A stretch of 64,000 nt of DNA from JAGVGT01 sp963807225 (lineage in GTDB: Bacteria; Desulfobacterota; Desulfobulbia; Desulfobulbales; JAGXFP01). The first letter of the stretch is position 1. Each line of letters starts with the position of its first letter. Location: NCBI GenBank assembly GCA_963807225.1, contig CAWEAD010000005.1, positions 248,001 to 312,000 of the forward strand. Direction: 5' to 3'. Shown piece by piece: positions 19,701-27,787 of the stretch. Under the pieces are notes generated by a model, which did no database searches, was not told the origin of the DNA, and saw only the letters and a program-made list of their open reading frames with translations. Both the position numbers and the translations under genes were made by a program.

Positions 19701-20333
19701 GCGGAACCGCAATACATGGAGCTGCTGGCCACCATCAACTACCTGAAGCAGGTCTGCAACCATCCCTGTCTGATCAAGAAATGCAAGGATGTCGAACGCT
19801 ATCGCAGCGGGAAATGGGATCTCTTCGTGGAGTTGCTGGAGGAGTGCCTGGATGGCGGCATGAAGGTGGTGGTTTTCAGCCACTACACCTCGATGCTGGA
19901 TTTGATCGAAACTTACCTTCGGAAACGGGGTATCTCCCATTGCGGATTGCGGGGTGAGATGCCCATGGCCCAACGTCACCGGATGATCAAGAAATTCAAC
20001 ACCGACGAATCCTGCCTGGTTTTTACCGCCAGCCTGCTCACCGGCGGCATCGGTGTGGACCTCACCGCCGCCCGGGCAGTGATCCACTATGATCGCTGGT
20101 GGAATGCGGCTCGTGAAGATCAGGCCACGGCCCGGGTCCACCGCATGGGTCAGAAGCATGTGGTCCAGGTATTCAAATTGATCACGATCGGCACCCTGGA
20201 AGAGAAGATCAATCGCCTCATTGCCCGCAAGAAAAACCTGGCCAACCAGATGATCAGGAAGGACGACGCCGCCATTATCAAACGTTTGAGCCGCGAGGAA
20301 CTGCTTGATCTGCTGAATTCTCCCGAGGCCTGA
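16704..20333 (+). CDS. SWIM zinc finger-SNF2 family helicase/ATPase
   Basis: A Swi2/Snf2 DNA translocase of about 1209 aa. A SWIM-type zinc finger appears near residues 272-292 (CETCY...CCRHVAAL, counted from 16704). The SNF2 core has motif I DDMGLGKTHQT near 768, motif Ia VICPATVV, motif II DEIQ near 860, motif III LTGTPLEN, and the C-terminal helicase lobe with VVFSHYTSMLDL, LTGGIGVDLTAA and DQATARVHRMGQ. Bacterial members remodel protein-DNA or RNA-polymerase complexes, and some belong to defence systems. The start is uncertain: the frame is open from GTG 16587, ATG 16704 and ATG 16776 are candidates, and none has a good ribosome site. Divergent from recCB and followed 129 bases later by an unknown gene. 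Confidence 0.88.
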   Translation: MKRPQAHNRTPSSRLHLLNSPVQAMSLPVDEGNKLAQLGFLTVREALRAALAGRLSSRKKGGARLEDHVLTAGCKMLGYPPLTRKRIRDFRPASGSNTVAQALEDFCGVRPSPTEKQKNLSIRELLLPAIMHNTLLACGAGNLDDILKIKIDLLRGQEGLTANLGLFLAHLFDYLFILNDPAAMINRKSGNAAPTSRLDTPADPEIRANWLDQGLLAAGRELLAADRLQHLLLYRHVAGAIFQDQGQIVAAHLSLKSETEANTAPTWSLATAGCETCYPASRFQSGCCRHVAALTLRLLGDHPASGQNVLPRPLVFPDTPWILISRLLHELYGTDLQLEAVRADPRQDWRLTIPGNSDTPLAEWHLDEMTMATTANLFAGQIVFPRKAIPPPASGTALANLWRRLLELGRNPAEVELNGFNQRTPAQECDESIWQWLGIFMHQLHPDIRLHLIGPDSEGLFSLLAEIGLAERVFRMILPRAKTPDLVDALAELGATSMLLPPARAATKISMATDGTVTTEALLHLADGQVLDRCNLTGQRYGRYYFLAEYGFFPVIEQKPELALDQDPEINGSFQADQVPELIRDYQQAFNAPENLIDPDLLALDFQELPDRLQVDSYTSDSDWCYLAGHYGLGNRRISLTELLERRRAQRKFVVGGAQWLKLNDTPLDWFHDLDQSRLWHDDLTGASGIRLTKREMLMLSILMPEVRIQADTRGGDLLQQLLDTGSWATSEPLPDLPAHLREYQRHGVAWLNQLYRNRLAGILADDMGLGKTHQTLALFELIRNRHPERKFLVICPATVVPHWVQKIEEFFPKLSCYVYHGSRRDLDKAGDCGVCLTTYGIIRRDSKVLSDLKFEIIIFDEIQQLKNRKTDVHRAAARLKSQVVIGLTGTPLENSVHDLKAIFDICLPGYFGSDHNFKTRYADPITNNADQSAQQALSRLINPFILRRTREQVLPELPDVIEDFRTCELSDDQVTIYRELINGHRQALLASDDPEIEKAEPQYMELLATINYLKQVCNHPCLIKKCKDVERYRSGKWDLFVELLEECLDGGMKVVVFSHYTSMLDLIETYLRKRGISHCGLRGEMPMAQRHRMIKKFNTDESCLVFTASLLTGGIGVDLTAARAVIHYDRWWNAAREDQATARVHRMGQKHVVQVFKLITIGTLEEKINRLIARKKNLANQMIRKDDAAIIKRLSREELLDLLNSPEA

Positions 20334-20462
20334 CCCGGCCGGTCCGATATACACGGGCCGCCGATGACCTTACCGGTGCCGGATTCTCTTGTCTAATCCT
20401 GCGTCTCCACCTATAATGGCGAAAAGTTGAAGCAACTCCGAACTCTCAGGAGAAATGCGTAC

Positions 20463-22097
20463 ATGCCTCCAAGAACCTGTGTCAGCCCGGCAGGCCGATT
20501 CATCTTCGGCCTGCATCGTCCGGCTTTCACCGCCGCCAACCTGCGGGAGCACGAACATCCGGCAGCGTTGGGGACAACATCCGACAACAGCCTGGTTATG
20601 AATCTGGCCAATTTCCCGGACGGAGACGTGGAGGCAACAGAGGCCGCCTGGATTTACGAAATTCCCAACCCCTTCCCCTTTCGGGGAGTCACCTTCATTA
20701 AGAAAGACTGGGCCGACTCCCGGGCCGCCGACCCGGACGCCATCGCCCTGCCGCCCTCCCCGCAAGTTTCTTTCAGCACCAGCCTGGCCGCCTTGCTACC
20801 TGAAGCCGACGGCGGCGAAATCGACCGGGCTTTCGCAACTCTGCCCCTGCCAATGCTGATCGCCCTGGCCACGACCTCCAGCGATCCGGATGACCTGGTG
20901 CGCCTGGCTCACCTTTCCTGCCGTTTTGCCGAAAGCGCGGAGTCGGGACAACCCCTCGGCCTGCTTTACGAACCCGATCGCCTCGGGCGGCTCCGACCGG
21001 TGATCCTGCAGCATGCGCTCTTCGAGGCCCTGGTCAACAATCTCTGGCTGCCCGATCGTTACAAAGAAATGATGGTTCTGCGGCCCGGTGTGCAGGGCTC
21101 CAGTGAAATCGTCGGCGAAGTGCAAAACTCCGCTACCCATGTCTTCGAATACCTGCGGGCCAACAGCTATATCCCATGGGGACACTACGCCGCCAACCTG
21201 GCCGACGATGCGATCCGCTACTCCCTGGCCGACCTTACTTCGGCGGACATGACCGGACTGCGTCGCCTCTATTATCAGCGCACCTATCTGCGCTTGGCCG
21301 AAGAGTTGGGTGCTTTCCCGCAGCCCCGCCGCCGCTCGCTCGATGACGGCGAACTTGAAGAACTGCGGCTCGAAGTGCTGCGACGCTTCCGGGCCGGGCA
21401 GCGTTCGCGGTTCACCGCCACGCTCTGGGGCTGGAATTATGGTTTCGACTTCGCCCCGACCTCCTACCGACTGCACGCCTCTCATCAGCAGATCCATCAA
21501 CAGTTCGCCTTGCTGCCCGGCGAGATTTCCAGCTCCGAAGACCTACCTCTGCCGGCCTATGCCTGCGGCGATCTGGTCACCGATTTCTGCGTTGCTTACC
21601 GCCGGGAGACCGGGCGAGATTTTTTCAGCGCCTACCTGAATGCCATCGCCGCCAACACCAGAACCGACGACAAGCGGGAAGGTCCGGCCAGCCTGGTTCT
21701 CCACGAAGACGAGCAGGTTATCCTCTGCGTGCCTAAAGCCCAAACCTCCCAGTGGGAACTGCAGCTCCTGGCCAAGAGACCGGTGGGCAATATTGTTGAG
21801 GCCGACCATCGGATGCGGATTGCCCTGGACCATGGTCTCTTTCTGGCCATGAAGACCCTGCATGGGCTCGGCGTGAAAATGGTGACCTCAATAGAATTTT
21901 CCAAACGCTTCGACAATCCCGACCGTGATCAGCGGCTTTTCTACTCTCTGCTGCCGCGGCTGCCCGAGTCGCCCGGTGCCTTCAGCGAAGCCCAATTGCG
22001 CTGGATCAACGGCCATTATCCGGAGGATTTCGCCGAGGCCTGCCGACGGGTCATGGCGCGAACCGATATTACCCGAGATGGGGGCCAAGCAGTCTGA
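20463..22097 (+). CDS. Unknown 544-aa protein, possibly a divergent GalT/HIT-fold enzyme
   Basis: Not confidently recognised. Soluble, no signal peptide. Two features recall the galactose-1-phosphate uridylyltransferase/Ap4A phosphorylase superfamily: a mid-protein segment with WGWNYGFDF then ASHQQIHQQFALLP, laid out like a relaxed His-rich HIT motif, and a C-terminal region beginning EDEQVILCVPKAQTSQWELQ with regular strand-helix alternation. The canonical HxHxH triad is not present, so catalysis of that kind is doubtful. The first ~200 residues include NPFPFRGVTFIKKDWA. ATG at 20463 is chosen because AGGAGA lies nine bases before it. It follows the SNF2 helicase and precedes the cNMP-PAS gene on the same strand; the three may share transcription but the gaps exceed 100 bases. 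Confidence 0.6.
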   Translation: MPPRTCVSPAGRFIFGLHRPAFTAANLREHEHPAALGTTSDNSLVMNLANFPDGDVEATEAAWIYEIPNPFPFRGVTFIKKDWADSRAADPDAIALPPSPQVSFSTSLAALLPEADGGEIDRAFATLPLPMLIALATTSSDPDDLVRLAHLSCRFAESAESGQPLGLLYEPDRLGRLRPVILQHALFEALVNNLWLPDRYKEMMVLRPGVQGSSEIVGEVQNSATHVFEYLRANSYIPWGHYAANLADDAIRYSLADLTSADMTGLRRLYYQRTYLRLAEELGAFPQPRRRSLDDGELEELRLEVLRRFRAGQRSRFTATLWGWNYGFDFAPTSYRLHASHQQIHQQFALLPGEISSSEDLPLPAYACGDLVTDFCVAYRRETGRDFFSAYLNAIAANTRTDDKREGPASLVLHEDEQVILCVPKAQTSQWELQLLAKRPVGNIVEADHRMRIALDHGLFLAMKTLHGLGVKMVTSIEFSKRFDNPDRDQRLFYSLLPRLPESPGAFSEAQLRWINGHYPEDFAEACRRVMARTDITRDGGQAV

Positions 22098-22262
22098 ATA
22101 CCCCGGAGGCCCATTGCCTCCCAGGATAAATTGATTATTATTGGCGAATAATTGATGGAATCCGAAATATTGTCGATCGGAAAAGGAAGATGTCGCCTTG
22201 CGCGCCCTCCGAGCCATCAACCGGCGCCTTGGTCCGTTCCAGACTTTTGATTTGGTATACCC

Positions 22263-23582
22263 ATGGAAATCTACCAGTACCCGGAACTGCAGAAGTACGC
22301 CCGAACCGCCCCAGCCGGCACCGTGATCATGAACGAGGGGGATCAGGCCGAATCGCTCTACATCCTGATCGAGGGAAGTCTGGACGTCGTCAAGGGCACC
22401 AAAACTATCTATGAGATCACCGAGCCGGGCTCCTTCTTTGGGGAACTCTCCTTTTTGCTCGGCACCGTGCGTATAGCCTCGATTATTACCGCCACCGAGG
22501 AAACCAGATTCCTCTGCCTGCCCAATGTAGAAGTCAACCGGATCTGGCAGCAGTTCCCGGAATTCGCTCGGCAGTTGGCCCGTAATATCGCCCAGCGCTT
22601 GTATGAAACCACCAACATCGCCCAAGGCTTTCGTGAGTTCTGCGACCGAATGCCGGACGCGGTGATCATGACCGATCAGCACCACCGGGTGCTCTCCTGG
22701 AACCGGGCCGCCGAAAAACTCTATGGGCGGACCTGGCATCAGATGCGGGGACAGTCGATCGAGGAGATCTACGACAACCAGGCCTCCTTCAAGCAATTTA
22801 TGGAGGAAGTTGCCGAGAGAAGCTCTCTCAGCGAAAAAGCCCTGAAGATAGACCATCCCAGCAAAAATTGGTTCTTTGTCTCTACCAGCACCACGGTATT
22901 ACGCAACCCGGATGGTCAGGTCCAGGGCTACCTTTTCGTGGGCCGGGACGCAACCACCCTGCAAACCCTGGAAAAGAAGCATCGGCTGGTCAAAGGCTGG
23001 CTGATTCCGACCGTGGCGGCAGTGGCGGCCCTGGCCCTCCTGCTCGGCTGGGTTTTCTGGCACCAGGTGGAAAATGTTCCTCCCAGGTCTCTCACCTCTC
23101 AACAAAGTAACGGCAGCGGTCAATTACTCAAGCGCTTGCAGAACGACGCCGCCATCTTGCAGCTGGCCTTGCGTCCATACCTGGATAATCGGCAAGCCGA
23201 ACAGGCCCAGGCGATTCTCACCGACTATGCCAGGGATTTTCACCCGGAGTTTGCCGGCGTTACCGGCGTCCTTATCCTGGACGAGCGCCGCGAGATCACC
23301 AGCAGCTACTTTCCCAAAGATCCGGCCGGGGCTCAGCTGCCCGGGCGTATTTACGACGGCAGCCGCTTCAGCGACGACAGCGGAGGACAGAATGGAGAAC
23401 GCGCCATCTTCTTGGTATCCCGGCCCGGTTCCATCGACGGTCAGGGAGCCGAAGTCGCCTTCCGGCTTACCGACTATCGCCACACCCCTTCCGGCTGGCT
23501 CCTGTTGCACCTGAACATGGATCTGGTCCGCGACATCTTCGGTTGCGACCTCAACGAACTGGCTCGGGCACTCAACTCTTGA
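22263..23582 (+). CDS. Cyclic-nucleotide-binding/PAS membrane sensor protein
   Basis: 439 aa. Residues ~1-120 form a CRP-type cyclic-nucleotide-binding domain (GSFFGELSFLLGT resembles the phosphate-binding cassette FGE...). Residues ~130-240 form a PAS domain (DAVIMTDQHHRVLSWNRAAEKLYG). A single transmembrane helix at about 248-270 (LIPTVAAVAALALLLGWVF) precedes a C-terminal region of ~165 residues that would be periplasmic and looks like a small ligand sensor. No kinase, cyclase or DNA-binding output is seen. The order is unusual because sensing domains normally lie N-terminal to the membrane helix. It ends 111 bases before the trpBA start codon, with a separate promoter for trp between them. 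Confidence 0.8.
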   Translation: MEIYQYPELQKYARTAPAGTVIMNEGDQAESLYILIEGSLDVVKGTKTIYEITEPGSFFGELSFLLGTVRIASIITATEETRFLCLPNVEVNRIWQQFPEFARQLARNIAQRLYETTNIAQGFREFCDRMPDAVIMTDQHHRVLSWNRAAEKLYGRTWHQMRGQSIEEIYDNQASFKQFMEEVAERSSLSEKALKIDHPSKNWFFVSTSTTVLRNPDGQVQGYLFVGRDATTLQTLEKKHRLVKGWLIPTVAAVAALALLLGWVFWHQVENVPPRSLTSQQSNGSGQLLKRLQNDAAILQLALRPYLDNRQAEQAQAILTDYARDFHPEFAGVTGVLILDERREITSSYFPKDPAGAQLPGRIYDGSRFSDDSGGQNGERAIFLVSRPGSIDGQGAEVAFRLTDYRHTPSGWLLLHLNMDLVRDIFGCDLNELARALNS

Positions 23583-23602
23583 AGCAACGGCCCAATTGGC
23601 AT

Positions 23603-23631
23603 TTGATAAGATGGATAAAAAACGCTATGTT
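23603..23631 (+). promoter_or_regulatory. Predicted sigma70-type promoter for trpBA
   Basis: TTGATA (23603-23608) and TATGTT (23626-23631) are separated by exactly 17 bases, in an A-rich stretch 62 bases before the trpB ATG. Matches to consensus are 5/6 and 4/6. No leader peptide or attenuator hairpin is seen between it and trpB. Confidence 0.5.
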
Positions 23632-23693
23632 ATCCGCCTTTGCCAATTTACGGTCGTGACCTCGACCGGACCAGAAGAGGAACGAATTTCCAG

Positions 23694-24924
23694 ATGAACA
23701 ACACCGGTTATTACGGCAACTGGGGCGGGGCCTTCATCCCGGAGGTACTCTATGAAACCTTCCGGGAACTGAATGCGGCATTTATTGCCGCCCGGAACGA
23801 CCCCGATTTCTGGCGGGAGTACATCGAGCTGATGAGTAACTACTCATGCCGCCCGACCCCCTTGACCCGGGCCGACAACCTGGCCGACCACTTTGGCGGG
23901 GCGCGGATCTTCATCAAGCGTGAGGACTTGAATCATACCGGAGCCCACAAGGCTAACAACGTCATGGGCCAGGGACTGCTGGTCAAACGAATGGGCAAAA
24001 AGCGGGTGATCGCCGAGACCGGGGCCGGCCAGCACGGAGTGGCCACCGCCACCATGGCCGCCCGTTTTGGCTTAAAGTGCACGATTTATATGGGAGAGGA
24101 AGACGTTGCCCGCCAGCGCCCCAATGTCTTCTGGATGGAGAAGCTCGGTGCCACAGTAGTACCGGTAACCAGCGGTTCCCGAACTTTAAAGGACGCAATC
24201 AACGAGGCCTTCCGCGATTGGGTCACCTCCATGGATGAGACCCACTACGTCATGGGTACGGTCTGCGGCCCCCATCCTTTCCCTGAGATGGTAGCCTGGT
24301 TTCAGTCAATCATCGGCATCGAGGCCCGGCGAGCAGATCATGGAACAGTTCGGCCGGCTACCGGCCAGGATCTTCGCCTGCGTCGGTGGCGGTTCCAACG
24401 CCATGGGCATCTTCCAGGGTTTTCTGGGTGACCGGGAGGTGGAACTGATCGGCGTCGAGGCGGGAGGCCACGGCCTGCAATCGGGCCAACACGCCGCCCG
24501 CCTGGCCGGAGGTGACGGCTCGGCCGGTGTGGCCCAAGGTTACAAGACCATGTTCCTCCAGGACGACGATGGCCAGATGCGTGATACCCATTCGGTGGCG
24601 GCCGGCCTCGACTACGTCGGGGTCTCGCCGATCCTCGCCGATCTCTGGGAGCAGAAACGGGTGCGCTTCGCCGCCGCCACCGATGCCGAGGTCATGAGCG
24701 CCCTCGAACTGACCATGAAGAGAGAGGGCATCATCCCGGCCCTGGAGTCGACCCATGCCTTTGTCCAGGCCTTCAAGGAAGCCCCGGAGATGAAACGGGA
24801 CGAGGCGATTATCATCAACATGTCGGGCCGGGGCGACAAGGATATCTTCACCATCGCCCACGCCTTCGACGACCCCTCCTGGAAGGCATTCATCTCCAAG
24901 AAAGGCCGTGAATATGAAGCTTGA
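23694..24924 (+). pseudogene. trpB: Tryptophan synthase beta chain (frameshifted)
   Basis: TrpB condenses indole with L-serine to give tryptophan, using PLP. The first part (from ATG 23694) has YYGNWGGAFIPE, the PLP lysine in NHTGAHKANN (Lys86), ETGAGQHGVA and the ammonia/indole channel residues. The second part, in the next frame, has the PLP phosphate loop CVGGGSNAMG, and GRGDKD at the end. The frames join at GCC CGG c GAG CAG: dropping C24330 restores the normal sequence FQSIIGIEAREQIMEQFGRLP. Apart from this one base the gene is complete and conserved, and trpA overlaps its end, so the break may be a sequencing error. If real, the first frame would make a 245-aa truncated protein lacking the phosphate loop. 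Confidence 0.93.
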
Positions 24925-25678
24925 GGAATATATCCGCGCCAGAAAGCGCGACAAGAAAATCCTGCTGATGACCCACCTGGTCCTGGGCTACCCCTCCTTC
25001 GAGATCAACCGGGAGGTAATCGGGCAGATGGTGGGAAACGGCGTTGATCTGATCGAACTGCAGATTCCCTTCTCCGAGCCGATGGCCGACGGCCCCATGA
25101 TCGTCAAGGCCAATCAGGATTCCCTGGCAACCGGCACCAGGGTCAAGGATTGTCTGGAATTTGCCGCCGAAATTACCGCCGCCTACGACATCCCCTTCCT
25201 GTTCATGACCTACTACAACATCCTCTTCAAATTCGGGGCGGAAAAGTTCTTCAAAAAGGCGGTGGAGATCGGCATCAAGGGCTTCATCGTCCCCGACCTG
25301 CCACCCGAGGAGGGCGCAGAGTTCCTGGCCCTGGCCGACAAGTTCGAGATCGCCCCGATTCTGATTTACGCCCCCACCTCCACCGAGGAACGGATGCGAG
25401 AACTGAACCGGCACGCCCGTGGTTTCATTTACTGCGCGGCCCGCCGCGGCGTCACCGGCCAACAGACCGACTTCACCAGTGACTTCGAAACCTACCTGAC
25501 CCGCTGCCATCAGGCCACTAACCTGCCCCTGGCTGTCGGTTTCGGGATCAGCAGCCGGGAGGATGTTAAATATCTCGCCGGAAAGGCCGACATCGCCGTG
25601 ATCGGCACCGCCACCATCCGCTTGGTCGAGGAACGCGGCCCCGAGGCTGTGGGACCGTTTATCGCCGGATTGCGCTAA
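24914..25678 (+). CDS. trpA: Tryptophan synthase alpha chain
   Basis: TrpA cleaves indole-3-glycerol phosphate to indole and glyceraldehyde 3-phosphate, passing indole to TrpB. A TIM barrel of 254 aa with catalytic Glu48 (DLIELQIPFSEPMADGP) and Asp59. Other conserved elements are YYNILFKFGAEKFFKKA, GFIVPDLPPEE and the phosphate-binding AVGFGISSRED. It carries FSEP where most TrpA have FSDP, and the N-terminus LLMTHLVLGYPS differs from the usual LMPYxTAGDP, marking a divergent subgroup. ATG at 24914 overlaps the trpB stop by 11 bases, so the two are translationally coupled; an in-frame GTG lies at 24908. A strong terminator follows at 25714. No other trp genes are in the window. Confidence 0.95.
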   Translation: MKLEEYIRARKRDKKILLMTHLVLGYPSFEINREVIGQMVGNGVDLIELQIPFSEPMADGPMIVKANQDSLATGTRVKDCLEFAAEITAAYDIPFLFMTYYNILFKFGAEKFFKKAVEIGIKGFIVPDLPPEEGAEFLALADKFEIAPILIYAPTSTEERMRELNRHARGFIYCAARRGVTGQQTDFTSDFETYLTRCHQATNLPLAVGFGISSREDVKYLAGKADIAVIGTATIRLVEERGPEAVGPFIAGLR

Positions 25679-25713
25679 TAAGTCGAATCAGCCGATATAA
25701 TTGAAACGACACA

Positions 25714-25752
25714 AAAGGGAGGATTGATTTCAGAAAATCAATCCTCCCTTTT
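25714..25752 (+). terminator. Intrinsic terminator after trpBA
   Basis: A long perfect stem (GGGAGGATTGATT paired with AATCAATCCTCCC) with a short loop, followed by TTTTGTTGTTT. It lies 36 bases after the trpA stop. The A-run before the stem would also let it act on the minus strand, ending the DUF3465 transcript. Confidence 0.9.
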
Positions 25753-25881
25753 GTTGTTTAACCGCTCTGGAAAAATAGTAAGTTTTGCAGTTATTTCCTC
25801 ACGGCACCCAACTTCCACTCCAAATAGCGCTTGAGCTCACTCGCGCCCGGTTCAGAGTGTCAAGTGATTGGTTATAGATGG

Positions 25882-26313
25882 CTATTGGTAAGTTTGCCCA
25901 TTATGCTTGAGCCAACCAGCCTCATGGCGTCCATTTGGATCACGATGCGTCCAATGAATGACACCTCCTTTGGGGTTCCACTCATATTCCCCCTTGAACG
26001 CAACGGCATCACCTACTCTGAGGGAAGGAACTCTGGGTGCGAGATCAATGTTGTGGGCGACAAGCAGGGTCTGGCCGGAATGGAGTTTCAAAATAAAGCG
26101 CTGATGGCGACTCCCGTCGTTATCATCCGGCAATATCTTGATGACGGTGCCGCTTCCTTGAGATTGAATACCACTTTTGCGTTCATTGAACGCACTGGAC
26201 AAAGCCGTATCACTTTGATCTGTAAAACCAGGAGAATCATTTGGCCGGTTGATCTGCCCCCAGCCAATATAGACGGCAATAAAGAGGACAACTATCGGAA
26301 TTAATTTCTTCAT
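25882..26313 (-). CDS. DUF3465-family secreted or membrane-anchored protein
   Basis: 143 aa. A hydrophobic N-terminal segment (LIPIVVLFIAVYIGW) acts as signal peptide or anchor. The remainder is a small OB-like beta domain ending with the family signature HWTHRDPNGRHEAGWLKHNG, typical of DUF3465. The family has no known function; its fold suggests nucleic-acid or ligand binding outside the cytoplasm. ATG at 26313 follows GGATGG; an upstream in-frame ATG at 26331 is possible. The gene is A+T-richer than its neighbours and sits with the alcohol dehydrogenase gene between short inverted 7-mers, suggesting recent acquisition. Confidence 0.85.
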   Translation of the reverse strand: MKKLIPIVVLFIAVYIGWGQINRPNDSPGFTDQSDTALSSAFNERKSGIQSQGSGTVIKILPDDNDGSRHQRFILKLHSGQTLLVAHNIDLAPRVPSLRVGDAVAFKGEYEWNPKGGVIHWTHRDPNGRHEAGWLKHNGQTYQ

Positions 26314-26440
26314 GGAAATGCCATCCAACATTAAAGCTGACCTGGCAGCCCCGTTATATTTGCGGGATCGCAGAGCTTCTTCTGGTCTGGTTAAGCCGCT
26401 AGGTAGATGACGTTCTCATGCCAGAGCTGACGTTTTTGGT

Positions 26441-27469
26441 TCAATCAATTCTCAAAACCTTTGCCCCTCGGATCCTTCCCGCCTTGAGTCCAACCAATGC
26501 CTCATTTGCCTCTTCTAATGCGAATTCCTGTATTTCAGGTTTGATACCCATTGCAGCCGCCAGTGCCAGAAACTCGCTTACGTCATTTCGAGTGATATTG
26601 GCGACACTCTTGATCTCCTTTTCTAGCCAGAGATGGCTACGGTAGGATAAGCGGAGAAGATAGTCTTTGTCCTTTTCTTCTTTGCGAATCGCGTTGATGA
26701 CCAATCTTCCTCCGGAATCAAGATTTTTCAAAGCTTCCACAACTGGTTTCCATGTTGGAGTGGTGTCTATAATGCAGTCCAATTTTTCTGGAGATTCCTC
26801 CTCAATCTCCCCCGACCAAACCGCACCAAGCTCCCTGGAAAATGCTCTCTCCTCGGCACTTCTGGCAAAGACAAAGACTTTTGCTTTCGGGTACAGATGT
26901 TTTGCCATCTTGAGAACGAGGTGCCCGGAAGCCCCAAATCCGGTCAGACCAAGATTCTGTCCATCTTTGAGGCCAGTCAACCTGAGAGATCGGTAACCAA
27001 TCGCCCCGGCGCACAAAAGAGGAGCCGCCTCAGAATCGCTGAAATCGCGCGGGATGGCAAAGGCAAAACCTTCTGGAACTGCAATATACTGGGCATATCC
27101 GCCATTGACGTCTCTGCCCGTAGCTTTGAAGTCCTGGCACAGGTTTTCGTTACCCGCTCGGCAGAATTTGCATATTCCGCAAGCAGAGTAAATCCAGGCG
27201 ATGCCGACCCGATCTCCAATTCTAAATGCGTTGGCTCTCTCTCCGGTTGCTTCGACACGGCCAACTATTTGATGACCAAGAATAATCGGCAAATGTGATG
27301 GAGGTGTTCGTCCCTCAATCTCATCCAATTCGGTATGGCAAACCCCACAAACTGAAACCTTCACCAGAATCTCTTCCCTCGATGGGACAGGATCTGGTAG
27401 TTCTATCAGTTTCAGAGGACTCTGGTTCTTTTTGAGATCGAAGATTTCATTCAATACCATTGCTTTCAT
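26441..27469 (-). CDS. Zinc-dependent alcohol dehydrogenase family protein
   Basis: 342 aa, medium-chain dehydrogenase. Catalytic zinc ligands are Cys in CGVCHTE and the His in ILGHQIVG; the structural zinc site is the Cys cluster CGICKFCRAGNENLC. The Rossmann domain has LTGFGASGHLVLKMAK; its glycine pattern is GxGxxG-like. It resembles the AdhP/TIGR02822 group, which oxidises alcohols or reduces aldehydes with NAD(P). Substrate unknown. Single gene with an A+T-rich composition unlike the flanking glgC and trp genes, suggesting transfer. ATG at 27469. Confidence 0.9.
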   Translation of the reverse strand: MKAMVLNEIFDLKKNQSPLKLIELPDPVPSREEILVKVSVCGVCHTELDEIEGRTPPSHLPIILGHQIVGRVEATGERANAFRIGDRVGIAWIYSACGICKFCRAGNENLCQDFKATGRDVNGGYAQYIAVPEGFAFAIPRDFSDSEAAPLLCAGAIGYRSLRLTGLKDGQNLGLTGFGASGHLVLKMAKHLYPKAKVFVFARSAEERAFSRELGAVWSGEIEEESPEKLDCIIDTTPTWKPVVEALKNLDSGGRLVINAIRKEEKDKDYLLRLSYRSHLWLEKEIKSVANITRNDVSEFLALAAAMGIKPEIQEFALEEANEALVGLKAGRIRGAKVLRID

Positions 27470-27515
27470 TCAAGCCAAGCCTTCCAATTTTTCTCTTGTT
27501 TGAGTGCGTTGTGCC

Positions 27516-27594
27516 GCTTAACGGCTGCGATCAGCGAAAAATAGGCCGCAGGCCTAGTTTTCCGCTGAATTGCATGGCTCGCCAATTGTTTAAG
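27516..27594. repeat. Large imperfect stem-loop, attC-like
   Basis: TCAGCGAAAAATAGGCC (27531-27547) pairs with GGCCTAGTTTTCCGCTGA (27551-27568) with one mismatch and one bulged base around a 3-base loop; weaker pairing continues outward. The edges carry GCTTAAC (27516-27522; GTTAAGC on the minus strand, matching the integron core GTTRRRY) and GTTTAAG (27588-27594). A long hairpin with a bulge and core-like ends is the architecture of an integron attC site, but the left core does not fit the consensus and no integrase gene is in the window. Confidence 0.4.
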
Positions 27595-27648
27595 GGTCAG
27601 GACTAAAGGACAGCCCCCTTTTTAAAGTGCTGTCCTCGTCATGACCCT
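27593..27648. repeat. Two-step inverted repeat in a non-coding region
   Basis: AGGGTCA (27593-27599) pairs with TGACCCT (27642-27648), and inside it GGACAGC (27608-27614) pairs with GCTGTCC (27629-27635). The rest of 27470-27787 is A+T-rich and has no gene I can support. It may be a terminator or the remnant of a small mobile repeat. Confidence 0.5.
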
Positions 27649-27787
27649 AATTTAAAAACTGAGTAACATACTATTGTTGCATTAGTTTTAGCGCTTTGTT
27701 AACCAGCGCGACCCATCTTAATGGTTAGAATTAATTCTAATTCTGCTACCTTACTGTTTTTCTGTTTTAATTTGATTTACAAGTTAC

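Noticed and set aside
21888..22856. Open frame on the minus strand spanning the end of the 544-aa gene and the cNMP gene
   Set aside because: It overlaps two better-supported plus-strand genes and shows no domain.
23632..23693. Tryptophan attenuator or leader peptide before trpB
   Set aside because: The leader is too short and has no Trp codons or alternative hairpins.
24300..24340. Programmed +1 frameshift in trpB
   Set aside because: No slippery codon, stop codon in the shift position or stimulating structure is seen, and the same type of break appears in unrelated genes.
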